From NCBI GenBank assembly GCA_031270515.1, contig JAISXM010000045.1:1-22368 (forward strand): a DNA stretch of 22,368 bases. Reading direction: 5' to 3'. The position numbers were made by a program, and so were the translations under genes. The notes under the pieces were generated by a model. The model was not told the DNA's origin, made no database searches, and saw only the letters and a program-made list of their open reading frames with translations. Each line of letters begins with the position of its first letter. Within the stretch, counting starts at the first letter, position 1. Of the stretch, positions 1 to 7,887 are shown in pieces. Origin of the DNA: Holosporales bacterium. Its GTDB lineage: Bacteria; Pseudomonadota; Alphaproteobacteria; BNTO01.

Positions 1-66
1 ACAACGAAGACATCGCACATCCCAAAAAACTGTCATATCACTACTATTGATTATACACGATACCTA

Positions 67-146
67 CCCATAAAAACAATTTGAATTTTTCTCCTCATCC
101 AGGTCTTGCATGATAACGATTTTCAACTTGTTTGTTATGGGGCCCC
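67..146 (+). repeat. About 80-bp palindromic dispersed element, copy 1
   Basis: The copy starts with CCCATAAAAACAATTTGAA and ends with TTCAACTTGTTTGTTATGGG, so the two ends form an imperfect inverted repeat of about 20 bp around a 40-bp core. Closely similar copies lie at 2592-2671 (same orientation) and 9857-9934 (opposite orientation). This copy lies 180 bp upstream of the MATE gene. No clear target-site duplication is seen. It could be a REP/MITE-like element, a folded RNA element or a protein-binding site; the sequence alone does not decide. Confidence 0.8.
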
Positions 147-326
147 ATTTTAGTGGCTATTTTTTTACTATGGTTAAGAAAGTGTGCGATCCTCACGGGA
201 CCAGAAACAAAGGGTTCTTATTAAAAATTTTTCAAAGGACGCCCTGTGGGCCTACACATGAGCACTGTCTTTTTGTAGCAATTCTGTTTACAATGAGGGT
301 GCATTATCTAACGCAGCGCCATAGGA

Positions 327-1673
327 ATGAAACCCACGCAGACCAATTTAACTTGCTCCGTTGGCAATCTTCTAGTGATGAGCTTACCCGTAATATTTAC
401 CCTGTTGTCTGGCACGCTCATGTACAACGTGGATAGGATATTGCTTGCGCATTATTCGCTCGCCGCAATGAATGGCGCCACGTTCGTGCACCAGATGATA
501 GATGTAATTGTTTTGCCATTGCTCTCCATTACAGCAATCTCCGAAGTTTTTGTTGGCCAATTTAACGGCGCACAAAAATTTTACAAAACATCCGCCCCAA
601 TCATGCAAATCGCGGCGGCCATGATCATAGGGTGGGCAATCGTATACCCCATCGCGCTATGCTTCAGGAGCTCATTCATTCCACAAAGTCTTTTGAGCGA
701 AGGCGATCCGTATTTTTGCATAAGCTTAGTAATGATTCCATTTCAAATACTGAACTGTGCATTCTCGGCTTTTTTTGTTGGCACGCGTCGCCCTAACGTC
801 ACGTTGTCGGCCGTGTTGATGAGCAACGTATTAAACTTTGGGCTGGATTTCCTGTTGATCTTCGGCGCGGCACCTTTCCCCGCAATGGGCACAAAGGGCG
901 CCGCCATAGCATCCCTCGTCGCAACAATAACATCAGCAACTATCCTCGGAATGCGCTTCTTCAGCGACCACAATGCGCAAAACTATAACACGCGCCGCAT
1001 GTGTGTGGACTGGGTTATATTGCGAAAAAATTTGATTATTGGCGCGCCATACGCCGTCAGCGAATTAGTCGAAATGTTAATTTGGGTCGCAGTGTTGATT
1101 TTGCTGGAAAAAATATCAATGGATGCCGTCACGTTGCAAAATGTGGGCGTAACGTTTTGGGTGTTTTTCGCGTTTATCTCTGAAGGGTGTCAAAAGGGCG
1201 TTATGAGCCTGGCCTCGAACTGCATTGGTGCGGGGCGCGATATTTTTATTCGGCGCTTAGTGCGCTCAATGTTGTGGATCATCGCGTTCTGGGCGGTAAT
1301 ATCGGCGATTCCAATGTTGGTTTATCCCAAGCAACTACTTGCATTTACGTTTGACATTACAAATGTCGATAAGATGACCGATTACAAGATATTACTGTTT
1401 TTGATTTGGCTGTCGTACTTGTTTGTACTGTGGGCGTCAAGTTGCTTCGGGGGCATACTCAGCTCCGGAGGAGACACCAAGTTCGTGACGTGCGTGCGGA
1501 TCGCGTCGATTTTGCTGTGGATTGCTATTCCTGTGGGAACGTACGCGTACTTGGGCAAGCTGACCGCACTCACGAGCTGGTGGCTGGGCGTGCTGCAGCA
1601 GATATTTAACGGCATATTTTTCTACCGGCGGTATAGGAGCGGGAAGTGGAAGCACAGTCTCGTGCGCGAGTGA
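327..1673 (+). CDS. MATE-family multidrug/metabolite efflux transporter
   Basis: The 448-residue product is predicted to be an inner-membrane antiporter of the MATE (MatE) family, which exports drugs or metabolites in exchange for H+ or Na+. The length fits the family (about 440-460) and the whole chain is strongly hydrophobic with about 12 membrane segments. Family-like features include the first-helix region LPVIFTLLSGTLMYNVDRILL, the helix-end MGTKGAAIASLVATI and, in the second half, the loop ending in CIGAGR; the two halves look like the usual MatE duplication. The ATG at 327 gives the short cytoplasmic leader expected before helix 1, but the AGGA in front of it is too close to be a good ribosome-binding site, and a second ATG lies at 378. 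The gene is monocistronic as far as can be seen. The substrate cannot be predicted. Confidence 0.9.
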   Translation: MKPTQTNLTCSVGNLLVMSLPVIFTLLSGTLMYNVDRILLAHYSLAAMNGATFVHQMIDVIVLPLLSITAISEVFVGQFNGAQKFYKTSAPIMQIAAAMIIGWAIVYPIALCFRSSFIPQSLLSEGDPYFCISLVMIPFQILNCAFSAFFVGTRRPNVTLSAVLMSNVLNFGLDFLLIFGAAPFPAMGTKGAAIASLVATITSATILGMRFFSDHNAQNYNTRRMCVDWVILRKNLIIGAPYAVSELVEMLIWVAVLILLEKISMDAVTLQNVGVTFWVFFAFISEGCQKGVMSLASNCIGAGRDIFIRRLVRSMLWIIAFWAVISAIPMLVYPKQLLAFTFDITNVDKMTDYKILLFLIWLSYLFVLWASSCFGGILSSGGDTKFVTCVRIASILLWIAIPVGTYAYLGKLTALTSWWLGVLQQIFNGIFFYRRYRSGKWKHSLVRE

Positions 1674-1736
1674 TACCCAAACACAAGAAGTGTATCAGGA
1701 TACCCAGACACAAAAAGTTTATCAGTCCGTCGTTTT
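1673..1736 (+). repeat. Two tandem copies of an ATACCCAAACACAAAAAGT motif
   Basis: Two related units, 1673-1699 and 1700-1736, begin at the MATE stop codon. Each starts ATACCCA(A/G)ACACAA and carries GTATC or TTATC, so each can fold weakly against its own GATA start. The longer unit ends CAGTCCGTCGTTTT. A third copy (7734-7769) ends CAGTTCGTCGTTT. The position immediately after a stop codon suggests a 3'-end or terminator role for the MATE transcript, but this is only an inference. Confidence 0.65.
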
Positions 1737-1894
1737 ATTTCTCGAAAACAAGAATGGAATATTAATAAAGATTTTAATCTCGTAATAATTCAATCATAGA
1801 TGAAAACGATTTAAATCATTTCCACGATAAAAGCTGAATTATTGTTGCGACAAAAGCCTTAAGCCGCAAAGATATTGCATCTATGAGGCCTAGC
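1737..1894. other. Intergenic DNA between converging MATE and rpmB genes
   Basis: No gene is supported here. The AT-rich stretch holds a 9-bp inverted repeat, AATAATTCA (1784-1792) and TGAATTATT (1835-1843), with a smaller palindrome GATTTAAATC inside the loop. It may help end transcription from either side, but no U-tract terminator is clear. Confidence 0.4.
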
Positions 1895-2191
1895 TTACGC
1901 CTTCCCCTGATCGCTCAACTTCAAAGCAATAGCCCTCTTGATAGCAATGACATTCGCACTAAGCAAATGATCAGACGCATCCATCAAGAACTCGTCCAGC
2001 CCTCCGCGCTTTTCAATTGTCCGAACGCCCTTCGCAGAGACCCGCAATTGCACGCAGCGCCCCAACGCGTCGCTCATGAACGAGACCTTCTGTAAATTCG
2101 GAAGAAAACGTCGCCGCGTCTTATTATGCGCATGGCTTACATTATTTCCAGACAGTACACCCTTATTTGTAACACAGCAACGCCTAGCCAT
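1895..2191 (-). CDS. rpmB: 50S ribosomal protein L28
   Basis: The 98-residue product is ribosomal protein L28, a component of the large ribosomal subunit. It opens MARRCCVTNKGVLSGNNVSH and continues with the hallmark stretch NKTRRRFLPNLQKVSF, then LRVSAKGVRTIEKRGGLDEFL, which is the longer alphaproteobacterial form rather than the short E. coli type. The ATG at 2191 is preferred because MARRC is the conserved start of the family; a GTG two codons upstream (2197) is possible in frame but adds non-conserved residues. No strong Shine-Dalgarno site is visible. The gene stands alone, convergent with the MATE gene and divergent from dnaB. Confidence 0.95.
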   Translation of the reverse strand: MARRCCVTNKGVLSGNNVSHAHNKTRRRFLPNLQKVSFMSDALGRCVQLRVSAKGVRTIEKRGGLDEFLMDASDHLLSANVIAIKRAIALKLSDQGKA

Positions 2192-2197
2192 AAACAC

Positions 2198-2591
2198 TTA
2201 CATCAATAACAAACCATATGTTCTAACTGTAATTCCGTATTGCGCATGTGTCAATAGCCACGAATAAACACAGGTGAGGTCGATATATTCAGATGGGTAA
2301 GTCGCGCCGCTGGGCCAGGTGCAGGGCCGGATACGAGTCCAGTAGATTTTATGAAAACGGACTTGAGAGATGCTATATCATCACAGCACAAAAGAAACTG
2401 CAGAAGTAAAAGGGCAAAAGTGGTTGCATTGTTAACCTTTGCCGTGACAGAATTAAAGTTGGGTAGGCACCTCACCTCCGCACGCCCCCTGGGTGGGCGG
2501 GGGTTGTGGATGGCATTCTATCACAAAAAGATTAAAAAAACGTTAAACATGTCATTAATCTCAAAATACTCTAAAATTGTACACACCAGAT
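2198..2591. other. Intergenic region upstream of rpmB, no supported gene
   Basis: About 390 bases between rpmB and the second palindromic element. Short open frames exist on both strands, but none shows a recognisable protein family, a ribosome-binding site or a convincing start. A GC-rich hairpin-capable stretch near 2478-2511 (CCGCACGCCCCC against GGGGGTTGTGG) stands out from its AT-rich surroundings. It could be part of an untranslated RNA or a decayed gene. Confidence 0.35.
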
Positions 2592-2671
2592 CCCCATAAA
2601 AACAACTTGAACTTTTATCCCCGTCGAAGCCTTATATTACAACAAGCTTCAACTTGTTTGTTATGGGCCCC
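2592..2671 (+). repeat. About 80-bp palindromic dispersed element, copy 2
   Basis: Same family and orientation as the element at 67-146: it begins CCCCATAAAAACAACTTGAAC and ends TTCAACTTGTTTGTTATGGG. It sits 38 bp before the likely -35 box of dnaB, so it could influence dnaB transcription. Differences between copies are spread over the core while the ends are better kept. Confidence 0.8.
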
Positions 2672-2708
2672 CGGTTTACACACACAGCAAACTTCATGTT
2701 TTGAAAAT

Positions 2709-2736
2709 TTGAATTCGCCCCCCGGGAATGTATAAT
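2709..2736 (+). promoter_or_regulatory. Putative sigma-70 promoter of dnaB
   Basis: TTGAAT (2709-2714) and a perfect TATAAT (2731-2736) are separated by 16 bp. The predicted transcription start near 2743 leaves a leader of about 28 nucleotides before the dnaB ATG at 2771. The AATTCGCCCC inside the promoter recurs upstream of the phage-like gene group at 9974-9983. Confidence 0.6.
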
Positions 2737-2770
2737 CCGAAGGTATGCACGTTTGACCTGGCGAACATCA

Positions 2771-4201
2771 ATGTCTGAATCAAGAGCGCTAATCCCGCAA
2801 AAAACCCCGGACGCATCTGTCCCTCACAATATTGAAGCAGAACAAGCTCTGTTAGGCGCCATATTGCTCAACAACCGCGCGCTGGAGTATGTGACAGACT
2901 TCCTTAAGCCAGAGCATTTTTATTACCCCGCACACGGGCAAATATACCAGGCAATCCAAGCGCTCGTTGAAAGAAACCAAATTGCGGACCCAATTACGCT
3001 CAAGGATTTTTTTAACCAAAGTGAAATAACCAAAACTATTGGAGGCGCCGGCTATCTCGTAGACTTGACCACATCTGTGATTTCGGTGATGAACACGAAC
3101 GACTACGGCAAAATTATTTATGATTTATTCCTGCGTCGCCAACTTATTAGCATTTCCCAAGAAACCGCAGATGAATGCCGCAACTCTGACTTTGACGCAT
3201 CCGCAACTGACATAGTAGAAGACGTGGAGCGCAAACTTTACGGACTTGTCACGCAGGGGACCACGTCGACAACGACCACATTCCGCGACGCTCTGACCCA
3301 AGCAATTGAATCCGCCGAGAGCGCGTTTAAGCGCGACAGCCACCTTGTTGGCGTAACGTCCGGATTAATTGACCTGGACCGTTGGCTCGGGGGCTTGCAT
3401 CCGTCGGACTTATTGATTTTGGCGGGACGTCCGTCTATGGGCAAGACGGCCCTTGCAACAAACATCGCGTTCAACGCAGCCAAGGCTTTCTGCGTAAATC
3501 AAAATGAAGGCGCGGCGGTCGCGTTTTTTTCGCTGGAAATGTCCGCTGAGCAATTGGCCATGCGCATATTGGCTTGCGAATCAGGGATTTCATCCGACAA
3601 AATCAGGCGAGGCGCCATTCGACGGGAAGACTTTCCGAAGTTTGTGGAGGTTAGTCGAAATATACACAACATACAAATGTTTATTGACGACACCCCTGGG
3701 CTTAGCCTTTCCGCATTGCGAAACAGGGCACGGCGCTTGAAACGCCAGCACAACATAGGGCTGATTGTGATTGACTACCTGCAATTAATCGATGCGACAT
3801 CCAAGAAAGGCGCAGACAACCGCGTGCAAGAGGTGTCGCAAATCACGCGCTCACTGAAGACGCTTGCGAAGGAAATTAATGTTCCGGTGCTGGCCCTGTC
3901 GCAGCTTTCGCGCGCGGTCGAACAGAGGGACGACAAGCGTCCCCAACTTGCCGACCTAAGGGAGTCCGGCTCCATTGAGCAAGACGCCGACGTAGTTATG
4001 TTCATTTATCGCGAAGAGTATTACGAAAGTCGCAAGGAACCGCGAGAAGGAACGGAAGAGCACGCGACATGGCAAAAGACGATGAGCGATATATATAACC
4101 AGGCGGACATTATTATTGCAAAACAACGTCATGGCCCAATTGGTACAGTAAAAGTGTTTTTCGATGCGCAGTTGACGAAGTTTGGAAACGCAGCGACGTA
4201 A
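2771..4201 (+). CDS. dnaB: Replicative DNA helicase DnaB
   Basis: The 476-residue product is the hexameric 5'-3' helicase that opens the replication fork and binds primase. The N-terminal DnaB_N helical domain begins at PHNIEAEQALLGAIL. The RecA-like C-terminal domain has Walker A GRPSMGKT (residues 219-226), Walker B LIVIDYLQLI, the RESGSIEQDADVV motif and the H4 stretch IIAKQRHGPIGTVKV. Length is typical for a full chromosomal DnaB and no intein is present. The ATG at 2771 is chosen because MSESRALIPQ... leads directly into the conserved domain; an in-frame TTG at 2753 would add six residues. There is no strong Shine-Dalgarno. A good promoter lies just upstream. Confidence 0.96.
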   Translation: MSESRALIPQKTPDASVPHNIEAEQALLGAILLNNRALEYVTDFLKPEHFYYPAHGQIYQAIQALVERNQIADPITLKDFFNQSEITKTIGGAGYLVDLTTSVISVMNTNDYGKIIYDLFLRRQLISISQETADECRNSDFDASATDIVEDVERKLYGLVTQGTTSTTTTFRDALTQAIESAESAFKRDSHLVGVTSGLIDLDRWLGGLHPSDLLILAGRPSMGKTALATNIAFNAAKAFCVNQNEGAAVAFFSLEMSAEQLAMRILACESGISSDKIRRGAIRREDFPKFVEVSRNIHNIQMFIDDTPGLSLSALRNRARRLKRQHNIGLIVIDYLQLIDATSKKGADNRVQEVSQITRSLKTLAKEINVPVLALSQLSRAVEQRDDKRPQLADLRESGSIEQDADVVMFIYREEYYESRKEPREGTEEHATWQKTMSDIYNQADIIIAKQRHGPIGTVKVFFDAQLTKFGNAAT

Positions 4202-4248
4202 TTTTTTGAGTGGGACGTACCCATCAGAAAGAGGGCGTCGTGATAATG

Positions 4249-4315
4249 GACCTGTTGCGAAAGCTGCGTCAACACGACAGGAATCAACAGCTCAAAAGGG
4301 CTTTCGCAACAGGTC
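4249..4315. mobile_element. 67-bp MITE-like element with perfect inverted ends and 5-bp direct repeats
   Basis: GACCTGTTGCGAAAGC (4249-4264) and its exact reverse complement (4300-4315) enclose a 35-nt centre. TAATG stands directly outside both ends (4244-4248 and 4316-4320), as a target-site duplication would. The element lies between the convergent dnaB and the minus-strand ankyrin gene. The end CTGTTGCGAAAG recalls terminal repeats of some insertion sequences, but no transposase is present and the parent family is not identified. It could also act as a bidirectional terminator, although no U-tract follows. Confidence 0.6.
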
Positions 4316-4377
4316 TAATGGATAACGCAAATTTTCGCAAAAGTAAAAGGATAATAGTAACTAATATAGCTCTAAAC

Positions 4378-7300
4378 TTATTCAGCTCTTTCTGCCAAAT
4401 CACCTTGCACATTGCGTTCCGCTTCAGCTAAAAGGTCAACGATATCATTCGCTCCACCATTTTTACGGGCATATTCACGTGCATAATCGATAGGTTTTTT
4501 TTCATGAATATCTACAATTCTAACGTCTGCACCTGCCCCTATTAGATCACGAACAGCACTTATGACTGAATCACGACGAATATTCATATCGTCAAACACA
4601 ACGTGCAAAGGTGTTTTTTGGTCATTATCTTGTATGTTTACGCTCGCCTTTCCAGTAAGAAGCCATAGACGTATGTCTTTGTTACAGATATGGCAATGTA
4701 AAGCTGTTCGCCCATAACAATCTCTTTCGTCAACAAAGCATCCATTTTCAATAAGTACTGGGATAGCGCTTGGATCAGCGTAATGCAAAACCGTCCTGCC
4801 TAAATAATCTTTTTCGTTAATCTTCCCTTCATACTTAAGGAATACGTCAACTGCAGCTTTTAGTTCGTCTTTATAGCTTTCTTGTACATATTTGTACAAA
4901 AAAGTCCGTCCGAAATAATCTTTCTTATTTACGTCAATAGAGTAATCGCGAATTAATGCTTCCAACGTAGACGCATGACGACAGCCATAGTGTAATATGC
5001 TTTGCCCTAGATCATCAACGGAGTTAAAGTTCGCGCCTTTTTCGCGGAGGAATTCCAGCGCATTCGTATTATTACAGGTTGGTGTTATCAATATCTCACC
5101 ATCTTTATATCTTGTATTAATATTAATCAATTTTTCGTTCAGGAGTATATCTACTATATCAAATTTCCCGAAATGCATACGATTCCTGATTGTGAGTACA
5201 AAAAAACTTGTATCTAAATCTTTTTCCGGCCAACATATCCCGCGTTCTTTTAATATGCATGTAACCGCATTCCAATCGTCCAAGACCTTCCTCACAACTG
5301 GTTTGTCAGACGCAAATGCGAGTGGTTTCATACCCAAGTTAATCTCTTTTAATTTTTGTACCCATGTATCGAATTCTTCTTTATTGTCTTCATTTCGCTC
5401 AAAACTAGGCGCATCATGTATTGACAAAAAAGGTTCAAACCCATCTGAGAATAAAGGCTTAAATTCGTGTCGTGCATCTTCATGTGGTGCGTCTATACCT
5501 ATGGGAACACGTTCTTTTATTTGTGAAATAAGGAAATTAATCCTTGAAGGATGTTTGTCAAAAACACAAAAACATGCCGATCTGATTAAAGGTATGCAAT
5601 CTGGCCTATCTTTAATTAAGCCCATTATTTCACGAAATTTCTCGTGATCATAAGCATATTCATTTGATATAAACGTGAAGTAACGATGTAGCAAATTGCA
5701 CAGTCTGTCATAATATACGTCCTGCAGCGTAAAACAACAAATCTTTTTTATATCGGATAAGTAATTGCGCAACGCCGTCAGCAATTGATTTTCTGTAGCA
5801 AGAACGTAATCATTGAGCAAACCATCACACAATGTACTGTCACAAGGAATCAGATTAGAACTGTCATCATTGCTAAATACAAATGATTGCGGAAAGGCTA
5901 TTTCACGTGTTAACCCAAAATTTCCCGTCCATATTGTGCTAGCCAAAGTTTTCAAGCGTCCGAAGAATGTATTCGCAGATGCAGGGGATGCATTAATTCC
6001 AATATTTTTTAATACAGATATAATTGCTGCGGACCAACATCGTGAAATTACGCCTGACCAACGTAAAGGAAAAAGTGGAGAGTGATGACCGTATATGTTT
6101 GCGTCACTTTCAGACACATAGCTGCGTTCGTCACCTTTTTGACGCCATTCGTACACAAATTGATTTTGTCGATCAACAATAGCCATAGTTTTTTGACCAG
6201 ACGTGTAAAAAGGTACTATTCCCAGCATTGTAATAATTTCTTCGCAAGTATGCCAAGCCGTTTGTGTATCTTCTTCGTATGACAACAAGGGGAGCTCTTC
6301 GTGATTGCGAAATACCATACAATAAATATATACAGCCCGTGCTATTGTTTCTGCAGTCAATATTTCTGATAAGTTTTTATTTTCCATATTATCAAAAACA
6401 AAAGGACCAAAGCCGTTATTAATTAATGTTTTAAATATTCCTCTTAAAGCTGTACAATCAGGATCTGTACTATGTTGAGCAATTTTGAGTTTGATCGCTT
6501 GTACAGAATCATTTGATATCTCGCGCATGATTTGCGCAACGATTGGTCTCATATTTGCAGCATTAAGCATAGGAAAACATGTGTCAATGAAATTAAATTT
6601 AGAATTTATAGCGGAATAAATAAAATCAAGTTTTATATTTCGCATATCCAAGAATCTTGACATTAGCATATAGTGATACGCATGCGTTATTTCGTGCAAA
6701 ATTGAGTGATTCGGCCGTCGAAAATACCTATCTTCCAGATCAATTTCGTGTGCAATAGAGCGATAACACGAATTAGTCGTGTTAGGCTTTTTTGATTTAA
6801 AAAAATAATCGACAATGCCTTTTGTATCACAATGGCCGTCGTCAATTCTCTTTATTGTTATTGGGCCTGAGATGCCTCCAAAAACAGGAGCATCCAAAGG
6901 GTTATTATCATCTATTACTTGTACTATTTTTATCGCCATAAGTCGTTGAAAACCAGTGTAGTTAAACAATATTTCTTTCAGCCTAGCGAGAAAGGCATTT
7001 TGATATTCAGGCTCAAGATTACGCAGATCAAAAAGTGGTTTTGAAATATCATTACCTTCATAACGACATAGATCTTTTACTAGCTGGTCCGCATCTTGGG
7101 GATTTTGCACTAATTTTGAAAAACGCAGATCCGTAGTCTCACTCGCGCGACCATCTGTTGCATTTGCGTTCTCGCTTGGTGTACGTATATCGTAACGGTC
7201 AAAAATATCACACCAATTTCTAAGTTCCTGAGCATAATCATTGTTTGGCAATGTTATTAGAAGTCCTTTTGCATACTCCAATATAGTCGGTGCAGATATA

Positions 7301-7659
7301 TCAACGACAAGCATATCCTCGCTATTTGATAGACGTCGCCATCCAAGTTGTTCACCGAAATGAACCAATGAAAGCTTCGCACTAAAGATGTCTTGGGGCG
7401 CAGTGAAACCCCATCCATTTTCTGTAGCAAAAGCTGCGATGTCGCCAATAAACTCATCATATTTTTGGTATCGTTGTGCATATCTTGGCACATCTCCTGG
7501 TGCCTCTCCTGGTGCCTCTCCTGGGACTTCCTTTAATTTTATGTTTGTTGCCGAATTCACCCTTGAAGGACGTACGCCAGAGGCAAATGTTTCAATATAT
7601 GCATTATTCGTAACTATACTGCAAAGGATCAACAGTATTATGTTCTTTACTGTAGACAT
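4378..7659 (-). CDS. Secreted ankyrin-repeat protein with putative zinc-metalloprotease core (HEITH)
   Basis: The product has 1093 residues. Residues 1-27 form a signal peptide (MSTVKNIILLILCSIV...FASG), so export is expected. A proline/glycine linker with VPGEAPGEAPGD follows at about 44-56. The centre holds NHSILHEITHAYHY with H322, E323 and H326 in HExxH spacing; SYEEDTQTAW supplies Glu462/463, a possible third zinc ligand. The pattern recalls M91/NleD-like effector proteases. Residues about 855-1070 are ankyrin repeats (for example DYLGRTVLHYADPSAIPVLIENGC, here split over one repeat), used for protein binding in host cells. The start at 7659 has only a weak GAG upstream. It lies 228 bp downstream of another secreted-protein gene on the same strand. 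Effector function is inferred from the family features; protease activity is untested. Confidence 0.85.
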   Translation of the reverse strand: MSTVKNIILLILCSIVTNNAYIETFASGVRPSRVNSATNIKLKEVPGEAPGEAPGDVPRYAQRYQKYDEFIGDIAAFATENGWGFTAPQDIFSAKLSLVHFGEQLGWRRLSNSEDMLVVDISAPTILEYAKGLLITLPNNDYAQELRNWCDIFDRYDIRTPSENANATDGRASETTDLRFSKLVQNPQDADQLVKDLCRYEGNDISKPLFDLRNLEPEYQNAFLARLKEILFNYTGFQRLMAIKIVQVIDDNNPLDAPVFGGISGPITIKRIDDGHCDTKGIVDYFFKSKKPNTTNSCYRSIAHEIDLEDRYFRRPNHSILHEITHAYHYMLMSRFLDMRNIKLDFIYSAINSKFNFIDTCFPMLNAANMRPIVAQIMREISNDSVQAIKLKIAQHSTDPDCTALRGIFKTLINNGFGPFVFDNMENKNLSEILTAETIARAVYIYCMVFRNHEELPLLSYEEDTQTAWHTCEEIITMLGIVPFYTSGQKTMAIVDRQNQFVYEWRQKGDERSYVSESDANIYGHHSPLFPLRWSGVISRCWSAAIISVLKNIGINASPASANTFFGRLKTLASTIWTGNFGLTREIAFPQSFVFSNDDSSNLIPCDSTLCDGLLNDYVLATENQLLTALRNYLSDIKKICCFTLQDVYYDRLCNLLHRYFTFISNEYAYDHEKFREIMGLIKDRPDCIPLIRSACFCVFDKHPSRINFLISQIKERVPIGIDAPHEDARHEFKPLFSDGFEPFLSIHDAPSFERNEDNKEEFDTWVQKLKEINLGMKPLAFASDKPVVRKVLDDWNAVTCILKERGICWPEKDLDTSFFVLTIRNRMHFGKFDIVDILLNEKLININTRYKDGEILITPTCNNTNALEFLREKGANFNSVDDLGQSILHYGCRHASTLEALIRDYSIDVNKKDYFGRTFLYKYVQESYKDELKAAVDVFLKYEGKINEKDYLGRTVLHYADPSAIPVLIENGCFVDERDCYGRTALHCHICNKDIRLWLLTGKASVNIQDNDQKTPLHVVFDDMNIRRDSVISAVRDLIGAGADVRIVDIHEKKPIDYAREYARKNGGANDIVDLLAEAERNVQGDLAERAE

Positions 7660-7733
7660 TTTTGCTCGCGTAATTGCCGGGTAGACTAAGCTTAGTATAG
7701 GGCATAAGTTGTTAAATAATCATTAATGCGTCT

Positions 7734-7769
7734 ATACCCAAACACAAAAAGTTTACCAGTTCGTCGTTT
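7734..7769 (+). repeat. Third copy of the ATACCCAAACACAAAAAGT motif
   Basis: ATACCCAAACACAAAAAGTT followed by CAGTTCGTCGTTT matches the units at 1673-1736. It ends in a perfect 12-bp palindrome CGTTTCGAAACG and is followed ten bases later by the hairpin at 7779-7817. The two repeat families therefore form a compound intergenic block between the ankyrin gene start and the next minus-strand gene. Confidence 0.65.
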
Positions 7770-7778
7770 CGAAACGCA

Positions 7779-7817
7779 GCGGGCACCCCATTCAACAAGT
7801 TGAATGAGGTCCCGGCT
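7779..7817. repeat. Single hairpin unit of the 39-bp family
   Basis: CATTCAACAAGTTGAATG forms a perfect stem-loop flanked by GGG and CCC that can extend it. The unit is closely similar to the three tandem units at 13622-13738. It lies 70 bp beyond the 3' end of the 584-residue secreted-protein gene, in the same relative place as the tandem units beyond its paralogue, which fits a terminator or mRNA 3'-end element. Confidence 0.7.
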
Positions 7818-7887
7818 TGAGTCACCGAAACTCCTGCCATCCATTCTTTTTATGACTTGGTTGACCTCGTCACGAAAACATTGTGAC

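Noticed and set aside
110..436. Open frame on the plus strand across the first palindromic element into the MATE gene
   Set aside because: It begins inside the repeat, has no recognisable protein character and overlaps the well-supported MATE start in another frame.
2251..2475. Minus-strand frame with a hydrophobic FALLLLQFLLCC stretch, like a small lipoprotein
   Set aside because: It starts with GTG without a ribosome-binding site, and the rest of the peptide has no lipoprotein-like or conserved character.
2351..2599. Plus-strand 82-residue frame between rpmB and dnaB
   Set aside because: Composition looks random, there is no Shine-Dalgarno and it runs into the palindromic element.
4210..4431. 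Plus-strand frame crossing the MITE-like inverted repeat
   Set aside because: It is made largely of the inverted repeat and the antisense end of the ankyrin gene.
4997..5647. 216-residue plus-strand frame opposite the ankyrin gene
   Set aside because: It is antisense to a strongly supported gene with clear ankyrin repeats and has no family features of its own.
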